Shown here: positions 43,732-52,408 of the stretch, piece after piece
Position numbering within the stretch: position 1 is the first letter of the stretch
How the letters are laid out: each line of letters begins with the position of its first letter
DNA from: Planotetraspora thailandica
GTDB taxonomy: Bacteria > Actinomycetota > Actinomycetes > Streptosporangiales > Streptosporangiaceae
NCBI RefSeq assembly: GCF_016863335.1
Contig: NZ_BOOR01000069.1
Coordinates: 1-64,000 of the forward strand
Direction: 5' to 3'
Length of the DNA stretch: 64,000 nt
Notes under the pieces: model-generated
Seen by the model: the letters and a program-made list of their open reading frames with translations, nothing else
Database searches by the model: none
What the model was told of the DNA's origin: nothing
Made by a program: the position numbers and the translations under genes

Positions 43732-44478
43732 CTAGCGCGCCGACGCGCTGATCACCTCCGAGACCAGGGCACGCGAGGTGACCTGGCGCACGTATTCGGG
43801 CCGGCGCAGCTCCCCGCCCATGAACGGATACGGGTTGCGATGGACGGCGGGGCTCTCCTCGTCCACCAGGGCGGCGAAGTGGATCTCACGCGCCCCGGTC
43901 GCCTCCACCACGCGGCTCACGTTGCGGGGCGTGATGCCTCCGCCCGGCATGACGATCAGGCGGTCGCCGGCCCGCTCGACCAGCGACGCGATCAGCGGCG
44001 CGCCTTCCAGGGCCGAGCTGTCCTGGCCCGAGGTGAGCACCCGGTCGACGCCCAGCCCGACCAGCGTCTCCAGCGAGGCGAAGGGGTCGGCCGCCATGTC
44101 GAAGGCGCGGTGGAAGGTGACCGAGAGCCCTTCGGCCGCGGCGATGAGCCGCTTGGCGACGTCGGCGTCCACCTCGCCGGACGGCGTGAGCGCGCCGATC
44201 ACCACACCGTGCGCCCCCGCTTCCCGGATCGTGGCCACATCGCGTTCCATGGCCGCGATCTCGTGGGCGTCGTAGACGAAGTCGCCGCCCCGCGGCCGGA
44301 TGATGACGTGCACCCGGATCGACGAGACGGCCGCCAGGGTCGTCTCCACTGTGCCGAGCGTCGGCGTCAGCCCGCCGTCGAAGAGCGCCGAGCAGAGCTC
44401 GACCCGGTGGGCCCCGGCACGCTCGGCCGCCAGCGCGCCCGCCGTGCTGTCGATGCAGATCTCGTAGGTGAGACTCAC
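43732..44478 (-). CDS. cutC: CutC family protein
   Basis: 248 residues from a GTG overlapping the asparaginase stop (GTGA). TIM-barrel CutC pattern: CIDSTAGALAAERAGAHRVELCSALFDGGLTPTLG, VHVIIRPRGGDFVYDAHE, MERDVATIREAGAHGVVIGAL, VTFHRAFDMAADPF, RVLTSGQDSSALEG, VMPGGGITPRNV, and EIHFAALVDEES. CutC was named for copper tolerance in E. coli, but that role has been questioned and its reaction is unknown. Here it is the last gene of an amino-acid transporter/asparaginase operon, which argues for a metabolic function. Confidence 0.9.
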   Translation of the reverse strand: MSLTYEICIDSTAGALAAERAGAHRVELCSALFDGGLTPTLGTVETTLAAVSSIRVHVIIRPRGGDFVYDAHEIAAMERDVATIREAGAHGVVIGALTPSGEVDADVAKRLIAAAEGLSVTFHRAFDMAADPFASLETLVGLGVDRVLTSGQDSSALEGAPLIASLVERAGDRLIVMPGGGITPRNVSRVVEATGAREIHFAALVDEESPAVHRNPYPFMGGELRRPEYVRQVTSRALVSEVISASAR

Positions 44479-45425
44479 GATTCCCCCAGAGCGTGGATCT
44501 CGCCGACCGGGATTCCCCCGCCCAGCACCGGAACGGTCGCGAACTCGGCAGCGGATGCGACGTCGCCGCCCGCGGCCCGCAGCGTCGCCAGGGCGATCGC
44601 CGTCGTGGCCCGCGGGCTCCCGTCGATGACCTTGACCGCCGCCGCGTGTCCTGAGGCGAGCGCGACGACGAGCACGCCCTCGGCCCCGCCCTTCGCCACC
44701 GCGCCCGGAAGGGCCACCATCAGCGAGGTGTTCACGTGGCCGGTTCCGCCGACGTATTCGGGATGCTCGCGCATGGCGTCGGCCACGGCCCGCGGCGCCG
44801 TTCCGGGGTCGGCGAGAACCAGGGCCTGTACGGCTCGCGCGAGCCCCTCCAGCGAGAGGCCGAACAGCGGCGCCCCGCACCCGTCGACGGCGACGTGGGC
44901 CGCCTTCTCCCCGGACAGCTCTTCCACGACGGCCCGTACCCGCCGCTGCAGGGGGTGGTCGGCGTCGAGATAGGAGTCGACGGCCCAGCCGGAGGCCACC
45001 GACGCCGCGAGCATCGCGGCGTGCTTGCCCGAGCAGTTCATGCGCTCGCGCGCCGGCCCGTGGCCGCCGCGGATGAGCGTGAGGCGGGTCTTCTCGTCCT
45101 CCGGCCAGTCGGCGGGGCAGCCGAGGGCGTCGAAGCCGAGCCCGGCCTCGCCGAGCATCTCGGCGACCAGTCGCACGTGGAGGTCCTCGCCGGTGTGGCT
45201 TCCCGCCGCGATCGCCAGGCGCGGACCCTGGAGGTCGGCTCCGGACAACAGACAGGCCAGGGCCTGGAACGGCTTGGCGGACGAGCGCGGCAGCACCGGC
45301 GCGCCGACGGGCCCGCGCGCGACGACGGCGCGTCCGTCGGGCCCGAGGCCGACGGCGCTGCCGAAGTGCACGCTCTCCACGAACCCCGACCGCACGACCT
45401 CGGCGAGCGGGACGAACTCAGGCAC
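44475..45425 (-). CDS. Asparaginase (AnsA/thermolabile-type, Pfam Asparaginase_II)
   Basis: 316 residues. It follows the Asparaginase_II family (Rhizobium etli type): LAEVVRSGFVESVHFGSAV, LPRSSAKPFQALACL, AIAAGSHTGEDLHVRLV, MNCSGKHAAML, VDGCGAPLFGLSLEGLARA, and a late GSPRATTAIALATL. Relatives hydrolyse asparagine to aspartate and ammonia. It overlaps the upstream permease gene by 8 bases and the downstream CutC gene by 4, so it is part of the ABC-transporter operon and the likely cytoplasmic user of the imported amide. Confidence 0.9.
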   Translation of the reverse strand: MPEFVPLAEVVRSGFVESVHFGSAVGLGPDGRAVVARGPVGAPVLPRSSAKPFQALACLLSGADLQGPRLAIAAGSHTGEDLHVRLVAEMLGEAGLGFDALGCPADWPEDEKTRLTLIRGGHGPARERMNCSGKHAAMLAASVASGWAVDSYLDADHPLQRRVRAVVEELSGEKAAHVAVDGCGAPLFGLSLEGLARAVQALVLADPGTAPRAVADAMREHPEYVGGTGHVNTSLMVALPGAVAKGGAEGVLVVALASGHAAAVKVIDGSPRATTAIALATLRAAGGDVASAAEFATVPVLGGGIPVGEIHALGES

Positions 45426-46227
45426 GGGAAGGCCTCCTTCGCGGCTGGCGCGCCTCCAGCGTGCGGGCCAGCTTGGACAGGGACGCGTTGACCACCAGAT
45501 AGACCAGCGCGACGACGATGTAGGTCTGAATGAGCAGGCCGTTGTAGGCCGCGAGCACCTTGCCGCTGTAGAGCAGCTCCGCGTAGCTGACGACGAAGCC
45601 GAGCGAGGTGTCCTTGAGCAGCCCGACCGACTGGCTGACGATCGAGGGGAGCACGCGCCGCGCCGCCTGCGGCAGCACGATCAGGCGCATGGTCTGCCCG
45701 TGTGTCAGCCCGACCGCGAGCCCGGCCTCACCCTGACCTCGCTCGATGGACAGGATTCCCGCACGGAAGACCTCCGCGAACAACGAGGCGTTCGAGACGG
45801 TCAGCGGCGCCACGAGCTTCCAGAACAGCGGCAGGTCCAGGCCGTACCGGGGCAGCGCGAACAGCACGACGTAGACCAGCAGCAGCGCGGGGATCGTGCG
45901 CACGACCTCCACGTAGGCGGCGGACGGCCGGCGGACCCACGGGCGGCGCGACAGCCGTCCGAGTGCGAGGGCGAGCCCGGCCGCCATGGCGAGCGCCGCC
46001 GACACCAGCGCCGCGAGAACGGTGGACCACAGCCCGCCGAGCAGGTAGCGCCACATCGGCCAGGTCGCGTACGGCTCCCAGCGGGCGGCGGCGAGCTGAC
46101 CGTTCGCGGCGAACTGGCGGACGGCCAGCGCCGCCAAGGCGAGCAGGAAGAGCGCGCCCACGACGGTCGCCGCCCTGATGCGGCGACGTGCCCGAGGGCC
46201 GGGTTCGTCGAACAACGCGCTGCTCAC
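45418..46227 (-). CDS. Polar amino-acid ABC transporter permease
   Basis: 269 residues from a GTG overlapping the preceding permease stop (GTGA). HisM-type membrane domain: WRYLLGGLWSTVLAALVSAALAM, VEVVRTIPALLLVYVV, and the ATPase-contact EAA loop EAGLAVGLTHGQTMRLIVLPQA. Five helices in the core plus an N-terminal helix. Forms a heterodimer with the next permease. Confidence 0.92.
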   Translation of the reverse strand: MSSALFDEPGPRARRRIRAATVVGALFLLALAALAVRQFAANGQLAAARWEPYATWPMWRYLLGGLWSTVLAALVSAALAMAAGLALALGRLSRRPWVRRPSAAYVEVVRTIPALLLVYVVLFALPRYGLDLPLFWKLVAPLTVSNASLFAEVFRAGILSIERGQGEAGLAVGLTHGQTMRLIVLPQAARRVLPSIVSQSVGLLKDTSLGFVVSYAELLYSGKVLAAYNGLLIQTYIVVALVYLVVNASLSKLARTLEARQPRRRPSRA

Positions 46228-46868
46228 CGGATCACCGCCAGCCGCCGTTCGAGCCGTCCGGTCACGAAGCCTGCGCAGGCCGCGATCAGGGCGTACGCCA
46301 GGCCGGCGCCGACGAAGATCGGGATGGGCTGGGCTTCGAGGAGGTTGACCCGGTTGGCGGTCGCGGTCAGGTCGACCACGCCGATCGCGGCCGCCAGCGA
46401 GGTGTTCATCGTCAGCGCGATGAAGATGTTCCCGATCGGCTGGACCACCGTCCGCAGAGCCTGGGGGAGGATCACGTGGCGCAGGGACTGGCCGAAGGTG
46501 AGCCCGAGCGCGCGCGCCGCCTCGCCCTGCCCGGCGGAGACCGCGTTGACGCCGGAACGCAGGGCCTCGGCGATGTAGGCCCCCTCGTAGAGCGCGATGA
46601 CGACGATGGCGGTGACCAGCAGGCCGGCCTTGATCCCGATCTCCGGCAGGCCGAAGACGGCGAGCACCAGCAGCACGAGGAGCGGCAGGTTCTGCAGGGT
46701 CTCCACGTAGGCCGTCCCGATCCCGCGCAGAACGGGAACGGGGCTCACCCGCAACGCGGTGACGACCAGCCCCATGACCGCGGCGCCGGCGAACGACGCC
46801 GCGGTCAGTTGGAGGGTCACGATCAGCCCCTGCCAGAACTCGGGCAGATGATCGAGGAGCGCGGACAT
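46224..46868 (-). CDS. Polar amino-acid ABC transporter permease
   Basis: 214 residues with HisQ/GlnP-type features: FWQGLIVTLQLTAASFAGAAV, YVETLQNLPLLVLLVL, the EAA loop EAARALGLTFGQSLRHVILPQALR. Its ATG overlaps the binding-protein stop by one base. Pairs with the second permease to form the channel for glutamine-, glutamate- or asparagine-like substrates. Confidence 0.92.
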   Translation of the reverse strand: MSALLDHLPEFWQGLIVTLQLTAASFAGAAVMGLVVTALRVSPVPVLRGIGTAYVETLQNLPLLVLLVLAVFGLPEIGIKAGLLVTAIVVIALYEGAYIAEALRSGVNAVSAGQGEAARALGLTFGQSLRHVILPQALRTVVQPIGNIFIALTMNTSLAAAIGVVDLTATANRVNLLEAQPIPIFVGAGLAYALIAACAGFVTGRLERRLAVIR

Positions 46869-47788
46869 CAGGAACCCGGGACCGATCCGATCTGCGGCGG
46901 GGCCGGCGCCTCACCCTGCACGACCGTGCCGAGCGAGTTCTTCCAGATCTGCTGCCAGACGCCCTGGGCCTGCATCTTCGTGAGCCAGTCGTTGACGAAC
47001 TTCTTGAACTGGTCGTCGCCGTGCTTGAGGCCGATGCCGTACGGGTCGGTCGTGAACGGCGAGCCGACGACCTGGATGGTGGGGTCCTTCTGGGCGTCGG
47101 CGACCAGGAGGGTCTCGTCCTGCACGTAGGCGACGCCGCGGTCCTGCTTGAGGGCCTGGATGCACTCGGGGTCGCTGCCGAACGTCACGATGTCCGCCTG
47201 CGGCGCGATCTGCTTGATGGCGGGGATGGCGGGCGTGTTGGCGCCCGCGATGACGGTCTTGCCGTTCAGGTCCTCCGGCTTGGCGATCCCCGTCGTGCCC
47301 TTCTTCACGGCGATGGTCAGCCCGGACGAGTAGTACGGCCCGGCGAACGCGACCTGCTCGGCGCGCTCCGGCGTGATCGTGTAGGTCTGGAAGACGACGT
47401 CGACGGTGCCGTTGCTCAGCAGGGCCTCACGGGTCTCCGACGCCGAGTTGACGATCTTCACCTTGGGCTGGCCGATGATGTACTTCGCCAGGGCCTTGCC
47501 CATGTCGGCGTCGAACCCCTCGACCTGTCCGGTGACCGGGTTCTGCTGGGAGAGCAGCGGCGCGTCGAGCGAGCCGCCGACGATCAGCTCGCCCCGCTGC
47601 TTGATCTTCTCCATCGTCGAGCCGGGGAGGATGTCCGCGGCGGCGGCGACCGGAGCGTTCGCGATCACGCTGTTGTCCTTGGGCGGCGCGCCCGGCACCG
47701 CGGAGTTCGCCGAATCCGTTCCGGAACAGGCCGAAAGGCCGATCATCGACACGGCGGCGACAGCGGCCACCCGCCTCATGGACACCAT
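46868..47788 (-). CDS. Amino-acid ABC transporter lipoprotein binding protein
   Basis: 306 residues from the ATG giving MVSMRRVAAV (ATGs 4 codons up and 3 codons down are alternatives). Lipobox LSAC near residue 20 anchors it to the outer face of the membrane. SBP family 3 fold: IKQRGELIVGGSLDAPLL, VEGFDADMGKALAKYIIG, VDVVFQTYTITPERAEQVAFAGPYYSSG, and DPYGIGLKHGDDQFKKFVNDWL. Specificity is probably an amide or acidic amino acid, given the asparaginase in the operon. Confidence 0.92.
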   Translation of the reverse strand: MVSMRRVAAVAAVSMIGLSACSGTDSANSAVPGAPPKDNSVIANAPVAAAADILPGSTMEKIKQRGELIVGGSLDAPLLSQQNPVTGQVEGFDADMGKALAKYIIGQPKVKIVNSASETREALLSNGTVDVVFQTYTITPERAEQVAFAGPYYSSGLTIAVKKGTTGIAKPEDLNGKTVIAGANTPAIPAIKQIAPQADIVTFGSDPECIQALKQDRGVAYVQDETLLVADAQKDPTIQVVGSPFTTDPYGIGLKHGDDQFKKFVNDWLTKMQAQGVWQQIWKNSLGTVVQGEAPAPPQIGSVPGS

Positions 47789-47809
47789 CGGGCCCACCAT
47801 CCTTTGCGA

Positions 47810-48538
47810 TCAGTGTGTGAGTACCTTGGCCAGGAAGCTCCTGGCGCGGTCCGTCGTGGGGGATTCGAAGAAGGCGTTCGGCTTCGCCGTCTCGACGATC
47901 TGACCGTCGTCCATGAACACCACGCGGTCGGCCGCGCGGCGGGCGAAGCCCATCTCGTGGGTGACGACGACCATGGTCATGCCGTCGGCGGCGAGCTGGA
48001 CCATCACGTCGAGCACCTCGCCGACCATCTCGGGGTCCAGGGCCGAGGTCGGCTCGTCGAACAGCATCACCTTGGGCCGCATGGCAAGGGCCCGGGCGAT
48101 GGCCGCCCGCTGCTGCTGCCCGCCCGACAGCTGGGCGGGCATCTTGCCGGCCTGGTCGGCGATGCCCACGCGGGCCAGCAGTTCACGGGCGGTCTTCTCC
48201 GCCTCCGTACGGCTGACGCCGCGCACCTTCATCGGCGCGAGCATGACGTTGTCCAGCACGCTCTTGTGCTGGAAAAGGTTGAAGGACTGGAAGACCATGC
48301 CGACGTCGGCCCGCAGCCGCGCCAGTGCACGTCCCTCCACCGGGGCCGGCACGCCGTCGATGAGGATCTCCCCGGAACCGGCCAACTCCAGCCGGTTGAG
48401 GCACCGGCACAGCGTGGACTTGCCGGAGCCGGACGGGCCGATCACCACGACGACCTCACCCTGTGCGACCTCGAGATCGATGTCGCGGAGCACGTGGTGA
48501 TCGCCGAACCACTTGTTGAGGCCTTGAACTCGGATCAT
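47810..48538 (-). CDS. Polar amino-acid ABC transporter ATPase
   Basis: 242 residues from the ATG giving [11 protein letters not shown]. Complete ABC motifs: Walker [10 protein letters not shown] (about 34-42), Q-loop VFQSFNLF, signature LSGGQQQR, Walker [16 protein letters not shown]-loop [10 protein letters not shown]. GlnQ/HisP type. First gene of the operon ATPase, binding protein, two permeases, asparaginase, CutC; divergent from the ROK regulator across 83 bases. Confidence 0.94.
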   Translation of the reverse strand: MIRVQGLNKWFGDHHVLRDIDLEVAQGEVVVVIGPSGSGKSTLCRCLNRLELAGSGEILIDGVPAPVEGRALARLRADVGMVFQSFNLFQHKSVLDNVMLAPMKVRGVSRTEAEKTARELLARVGIADQAGKMPAQLSGGQQQRAAIARALAMRPKVMLFDEPTSALDPEMVGEVLDVMVQLAADGMTMVVVTHEMGFARRAADRVVFMDDGQIVETAKPNAFFESPTTDRARSFLAKVLTH

Positions 48539-48621
48539 CGCCAACTTCTTTCGAAATCGAAGATAAAGCGGAACGTAATCTATGATTCCGGCGCAGGTCA
48601 ACGTATTGCCGTAGAAAGTTC

Positions 48622-49785
48622 ATGCGTGGTATTCCTCTGTCCATGTCAGGCAAAGAGCGGCTGCCGGTCCGGGGAGCGCAGGGCGACCTCCTGCGGCTCG
48701 TCGCCGGCGGGCAGGCGGAGTCACGCGCCGAGTTGGCCCGTCTCTCCGGCCTGGCGGCGTCGAGCGTCTCCCTGCGGGTCGAGGAGCTGATCGGCAGCGG
48801 TCTCCTCGTGGAGGAGGGCTCGGGCAGTTCGCGGGGCGGCCGCCGCCCCCGGCGGCTGCGGGTCAGCCCCTCCGCCGGTCTGCTCGCGGTCGCCGACCTC
48901 GGAGGCCGTCACGCGCGTCTCGGCCTGCTCGACCTCAGCGGCTCCCCGCTGGTCGTCGAAGAGCGTCCCTGCGACATCGCCCTCGGCCCTGAGGCGACGC
49001 TGGACTGGATCGCGGCCTCCTTCGAGGAGTTGCTCGCCACGCATGCGCCGCCCGGAGTGCCGCTGCGCGGAATCGCCACCGGTGTGCCCGGACCCGTAGA
49101 CCCGGCCACCGGCCGCGTCGTGTCGCCCTCACGCATGCCCGGATGGAACAACTTCCCCGTCGCCGAGCACCTCGGCGCCCACTACGACCTGCCGGTGCTG
49201 GTGGAGAACGACGCCAACCTCCTCGCCGTGGGGGAGGCTCGTGCGTGGCCGGACGCCGAGACCCTCATGGTGCTGAAGGCCGGCAGCGGCATCGGCTGCG
49301 GCGTCATCGTCAACGGATCCCTGCACCGCGGGCGCGGCGCCGCCGGCGACATCAGTCACGTCCGCGTCAGGACCGACTCGTCGGTCACGTGCTCGTGCGG
49401 GCACCTCGACTGCCTGGAGGCCTACGCGAGCGGGGCCGCGTTGATGAGCGTGCTCGCCGAGCAGGGGATCGCCGTGGGGCGGCCCTCCGACGTCGTCGCC
49501 CTCGTCGACGACGGCATCCCCGAGGCGACCGCCCTGGTGCGGAACGCCGGCCGCCTCATCGGCGAGGTGCTCACCGTCCTGGTCAACTTCCTCAACCCCG
49601 ACGCGATCGTCGTCGGCGGCAGCCTGTCCAGGGCCGAACCGTTGATCTCTGCTATCCGCGCCGCCGTGTACGAGCGCTGCCTGCCCCTGGCCACCCGCGA
49701 CCTCGAGATCGCCGTATCCCGCTCGGGACCCGACGCCGCGCTACTCGGCGCCGGCACCCTGCTCCTCGACGCCGTGCTCCGCTGA
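48622..49785 (+). CDS. ROK-family transcriptional regulator
   Basis: 387 residues from the ATG giving MRGIPLSMSG. An N-terminal winged helix-turn-helix (about 17-75, ESRAELARLSGLAASSVSLRVEELI) precedes a sugar-kinase-like ROK domain: GVPGPVDPATG, VENDANLLAVGEA, and the zinc-binding CSCGHLDCLEAYASG. ROK regulators (Mlc/NagC/XylR) respond to sugars or sugar phosphates. This one is divergent from an amino-acid transporter/asparaginase operon, so it may sense something else or respond to an amino sugar. An 8-base palindrome TTTCGAAA (48549-48556) lies in the shared promoter. Confidence 0.9.
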   Translation: MRGIPLSMSGKERLPVRGAQGDLLRLVAGGQAESRAELARLSGLAASSVSLRVEELIGSGLLVEEGSGSSRGGRRPRRLRVSPSAGLLAVADLGGRHARLGLLDLSGSPLVVEERPCDIALGPEATLDWIAASFEELLATHAPPGVPLRGIATGVPGPVDPATGRVVSPSRMPGWNNFPVAEHLGAHYDLPVLVENDANLLAVGEARAWPDAETLMVLKAGSGIGCGVIVNGSLHRGRGAAGDISHVRVRTDSSVTCSCGHLDCLEAYASGAALMSVLAEQGIAVGRPSDVVALVDDGIPEATALVRNAGRLIGEVLTVLVNFLNPDAIVVGGSLSRAEPLISAIRAAVYERCLPLATRDLEIAVSRSGPDAALLGAGTLLLDAVLR

Positions 49786-49836
49786 CCGGCTGCGAAGGGG
49801 GTCGCAGCGGGGCTGACGAACAGTCATCATGCGTTC

Positions 49837-50325
49837 ATGGCCGGTGACGAGTCCTTCACCTGGAACGCGAAGTATCTGCGCTGGGGATTCCTTCAGGGAG
49901 CGTTCACCTGGCTGAGCCTCTCGTTGATCATGGGGCTCGTCCTGGCCGTATTTCTCCCCGTGGGCGTGTGGTGGGCCTACTACATCGGGGGCATGGTCGT
50001 CGTCGGCGGAGTCCTGGGGGCCGTGCTGGGCAGGAGGGAGGTGCTGACCGCCGAGTTCACACCGCAGCAGGTACGTCTCGTGAGCCGTGTCTCCTCCCGC
50101 ACCGTCGCCGTCACCGACCTGACCTCGGTGGAGGTCGCACACTCCGGCGACACCGAGAAGGGCTACACCATGACGTCGCTACAGCTGACCTGGCCGGGTG
50201 GCACCAGGGAGATCGACGGGGACCACACCCCCGCATTGCCCTCGTCGCTGGCCGAGGTGCTCGGGCCGTCCGTCCAGGTGCGGGAGACGTGGAAGAAGCT
50301 CGAGGAGCCGCCCGCCTCGGCCTGA
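49837..50325 (+). CDS. Membrane protein with PH-like domain, unknown function
   Basis: 162 residues. Two close hydrophobic helices (about 18-42 and 45-68) ending in GRRE, then a beta-rich soluble domain: EVLTAEFTPQQVRLVSRVSSRTVAVTDLTSVEVAHS, TSLQLTWPGGTREIDG. This layout (membrane hairpin plus a bacterial PH-like sandwich) is common in actinomycete proteins of unknown role. Follows the ROK gene by 51 bases on the same strand, but co-function is not implied. Confidence 0.65.
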   Translation: MAGDESFTWNAKYLRWGFLQGAFTWLSLSLIMGLVLAVFLPVGVWWAYYIGGMVVVGGVLGAVLGRREVLTAEFTPQQVRLVSRVSSRTVAVTDLTSVEVAHSGDTEKGYTMTSLQLTWPGGTREIDGDHTPALPSSLAEVLGPSVQVRETWKKLEEPPASA

Positions 50326-50340
50326 CGGCCTCTGATCCGG

Positions 50341-51162
50341 TCAGTTCCTCAGGTAGCGCGCGTCTTCGGAATGTTGCGAGCCGGGCGCCCCGAGCAGGCG
50401 GGAGATGCTGCGGGCGGTCGACAGCACCAGCGGCACCAGGTAGGCGGGCTCGGCGCCCTGGTGATTGACCACCAGGGACAACGCCGCCACGACTTCGTCG
50501 CTGAGGCCGTAGATGGGCGCCGCGACCGTGAAGGCGTCCTCGGTGACCTGGCGGTCGCTGAGCGCGTAACCCCTGAGCCTGACCTCGGCCAGCACCCGGC
50601 GCAGCTTGGACGGGCTGTCGATCGTGTACCGCGTGAACTTCTGCAGCGTCTCCGACAGCACCTGCTCCTGAATCTCCGGCGGAGCGTGCGCCAGAAGCAC
50701 CAGGCCGCCGCCCGTCGCGTGGATGGCGAAGCGCCCGCCCACTCGGGTCAGGGTGGGCACCGCCCCGCGCCCGCAGATCCGCTCGACGAACACCACGGCC
50801 GCGCCTTCACGCACCGAGAGCTGGACGTTCTCGTGCGTCGCCTCGTACAGGTCCTCCATCAGGGGCAGCGCGACCTCGCGCAGCGGGAGGCCGCGAGGGG
50901 CGAGCGAGCCGAGCTCCCACAACTTCAGCCCGATGCGGTATCTGCCGTCGGCGCCGCGCTCCAGCGCCCCCCAGGCCGACAGCTCGCCGAGCAGCCGGTG
51001 CGCGGTGCTGAGGGGCACCCCGGCCAGCCTGCTGATCTCGGACAGGGTGAGCTGCGGCTGGGCCGCGGTGAACACGTCGAGCAGCGCGAGCAGCCGCGAG
51101 CTGACGGTCCTGCTTCCATCCGTGCCTGGGCCGCCGCTCCTCGACGGCGAGGGGTATGCCAT
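50341..51162 (-). CDS. IclR-family transcriptional regulator
   Basis: 273 residues from the ATG giving MAYPSPSRSGG. Winged helix-turn-helix at about 22-85 (LTLSEISRLAGVPLSTAHRLLGEL), then the IclR effector domain (about 95-265: VALPLMEDLYEATHENVQLSVREG, IHATGGGLVLLAH, ALSDRQVTEDAFTVAAPIYG). Often controls aromatic catabolism or its transport. Co-directional with, and 13 bases after, the P450 gene; probable regulator of the Rieske/P450 operon and the divergent importer, possibly through the 21-bp palindrome at 54740. Confidence 0.92.
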   Translation of the reverse strand: MAYPSPSRSGGPGTDGSRTVSSRLLALLDVFTAAQPQLTLSEISRLAGVPLSTAHRLLGELSAWGALERGADGRYRIGLKLWELGSLAPRGLPLREVALPLMEDLYEATHENVQLSVREGAAVVFVERICGRGAVPTLTRVGGRFAIHATGGGLVLLAHAPPEIQEQVLSETLQKFTRYTIDSPSKLRRVLAEVRLRGYALSDRQVTEDAFTVAAPIYGLSDEVVAALSLVVNHQGAEPAYLVPLVLSTARSISRLLGAPGSQHSEDARYLRN

Positions 51163-51175
51163 GCCACCGATCTCC

Positions 51176-52381
51176 TCATCTGCGTCGGACGGTGGCCTTG
51201 TCCACCTGTATCGGCGCGCTGGAGAACCCGCGCAGGGTGTTGTTCGGCCGCAGCACCGGCGCAGCCGTCGGGGTGAGCGTGGCCGCGCGCTCGGCGAGCG
51301 CGGACAGGACCACGTCGCCTTCGAGACGGGCGATCTGCTGGCCGACACAGCCGTGCACGCCCATCCCGAACCCGACGTGCCCCGCAGCCCGGCGAGTGAT
51401 CTCGAGTGTATGGGGGTTCTCCCATTTGCGTGGGTCGCGATTGGCTGCACCGAGGAAGAGAAGGATCTTCTCCCCAGGCCCGATCCACACGCCGCCGAGG
51501 TCGGTCGTCCTGGTCGTCGTACGGAAGAAGGTCTGCACGGGGGACTCGTACCGGATCGCCTCCTCGAAGGCGTGCTTGGCCAGCGTGGGGTCGTCGTGGA
51601 GCCGCGCCCACTGGCCGGGGTGTGCGGTGAGCGCGGCAAGCGCGTTCCCGATGGCGTACACCGTGGTGTCGACCCCGGCGCTGAGCAGCGAGCGAACCAG
51701 CATCGCCGCCTGTTCCTGAGTGATCGTGCCGGTGTCGGCGAAGGCCCAGATGTCGCGGCCCAGCCCGCCGGCCGCGAGGTTCTCCCGGCGGCAGGCCGCC
51801 GTGATCCACGCCTGGACCTGTTCGGCGTCCGCCATCGCCCGGCCGAACAGGTCGTTGCGGGGGCCGAAGCCGTTGAAGGCCATGTCGCCGTACCGCAACA
51901 GGTGCTCCCGGCCTTCCTCCGGCAGCCCGACGGCGTCGGGGAAGACCCGCAGCGGGAAGACCTCGGCGAGGTCGCGGACGGCGTCGAAGGAGCCGCGCTC
52001 GACCAGGTCGCTCACGAGTTCGTCCGCCACGGGCGCGAACCTCTCGCGCAGGCCGCGCACCCGGCGAGGCGACAGCACCTGGGCCATGACCTCGCGCACC
52101 TGGGTGTGGCCGGGCGGGTCGGCTTCGAGCAGCAGGCTCGGCACGCGCCACGGCTTCTCCTTGCGGAAGTCGGCCAGCCCGACGCCTGATGCCGACGAGA
52201 AGGTGCGCCAGTCGGTCAGCGCGGCGAAGACCTGTTCGTGGCGGGCGGACGCCCATATGCCGTACCGCGAGAGCCGTACGACGGGGCCGGCGTCGCGGAT
52301 GCGCTCGTGCCGGGGATAGGGGTCGGCCAGGAAGTCGTCGCTGAACGGATCGTCGTCCAGCACAGGGGCAGGGTCGGTCAA
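51176..52381 (-). CDS. Cytochrome P450 (CYP199-like)
   Basis: 401 residues from a TTG preceded by GAGGA. I-helix SAGVDTTVYAIGNAL (about 230-244), ExxR in EEAIRYESPVQTFFR, haem loop VGFGMGVHGCVGQQ with ligand Cys345. Overall features resemble the CYP199/aromatic-acid oxygenase group (for example 4-methoxybenzoate O-demethylases), an assignment made by eye. It is downstream of a ferredoxin reductase with its own 2Fe-2S domain, which may be the electron donor. Operon partners suggest O- or N-dealkylation of an aromatic acid. Confidence 0.88.
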   Translation of the reverse strand: MTDPAPVLDDDPFSDDFLADPYPRHERIRDAGPVVRLSRYGIWASARHEQVFAALTDWRTFSSASGVGLADFRKEKPWRVPSLLLEADPPGHTQVREVMAQVLSPRRVRGLRERFAPVADELVSDLVERGSFDAVRDLAEVFPLRVFPDAVGLPEEGREHLLRYGDMAFNGFGPRNDLFGRAMADAEQVQAWITAACRRENLAAGGLGRDIWAFADTGTITQEQAAMLVRSLLSAGVDTTVYAIGNALAALTAHPGQWARLHDDPTLAKHAFEEAIRYESPVQTFFRTTTRTTDLGGVWIGPGEKILLFLGAANRDPRKWENPHTLEITRRAAGHVGFGMGVHGCVGQQIARLEGDVVLSALAERAATLTPTAAPVLRPNNTLRGFSSAPIQVDKATVRRR

Positions 52382-52408
52382 CGTTGTCCTCGCTCTGCTG
52401 GTGGGGGG

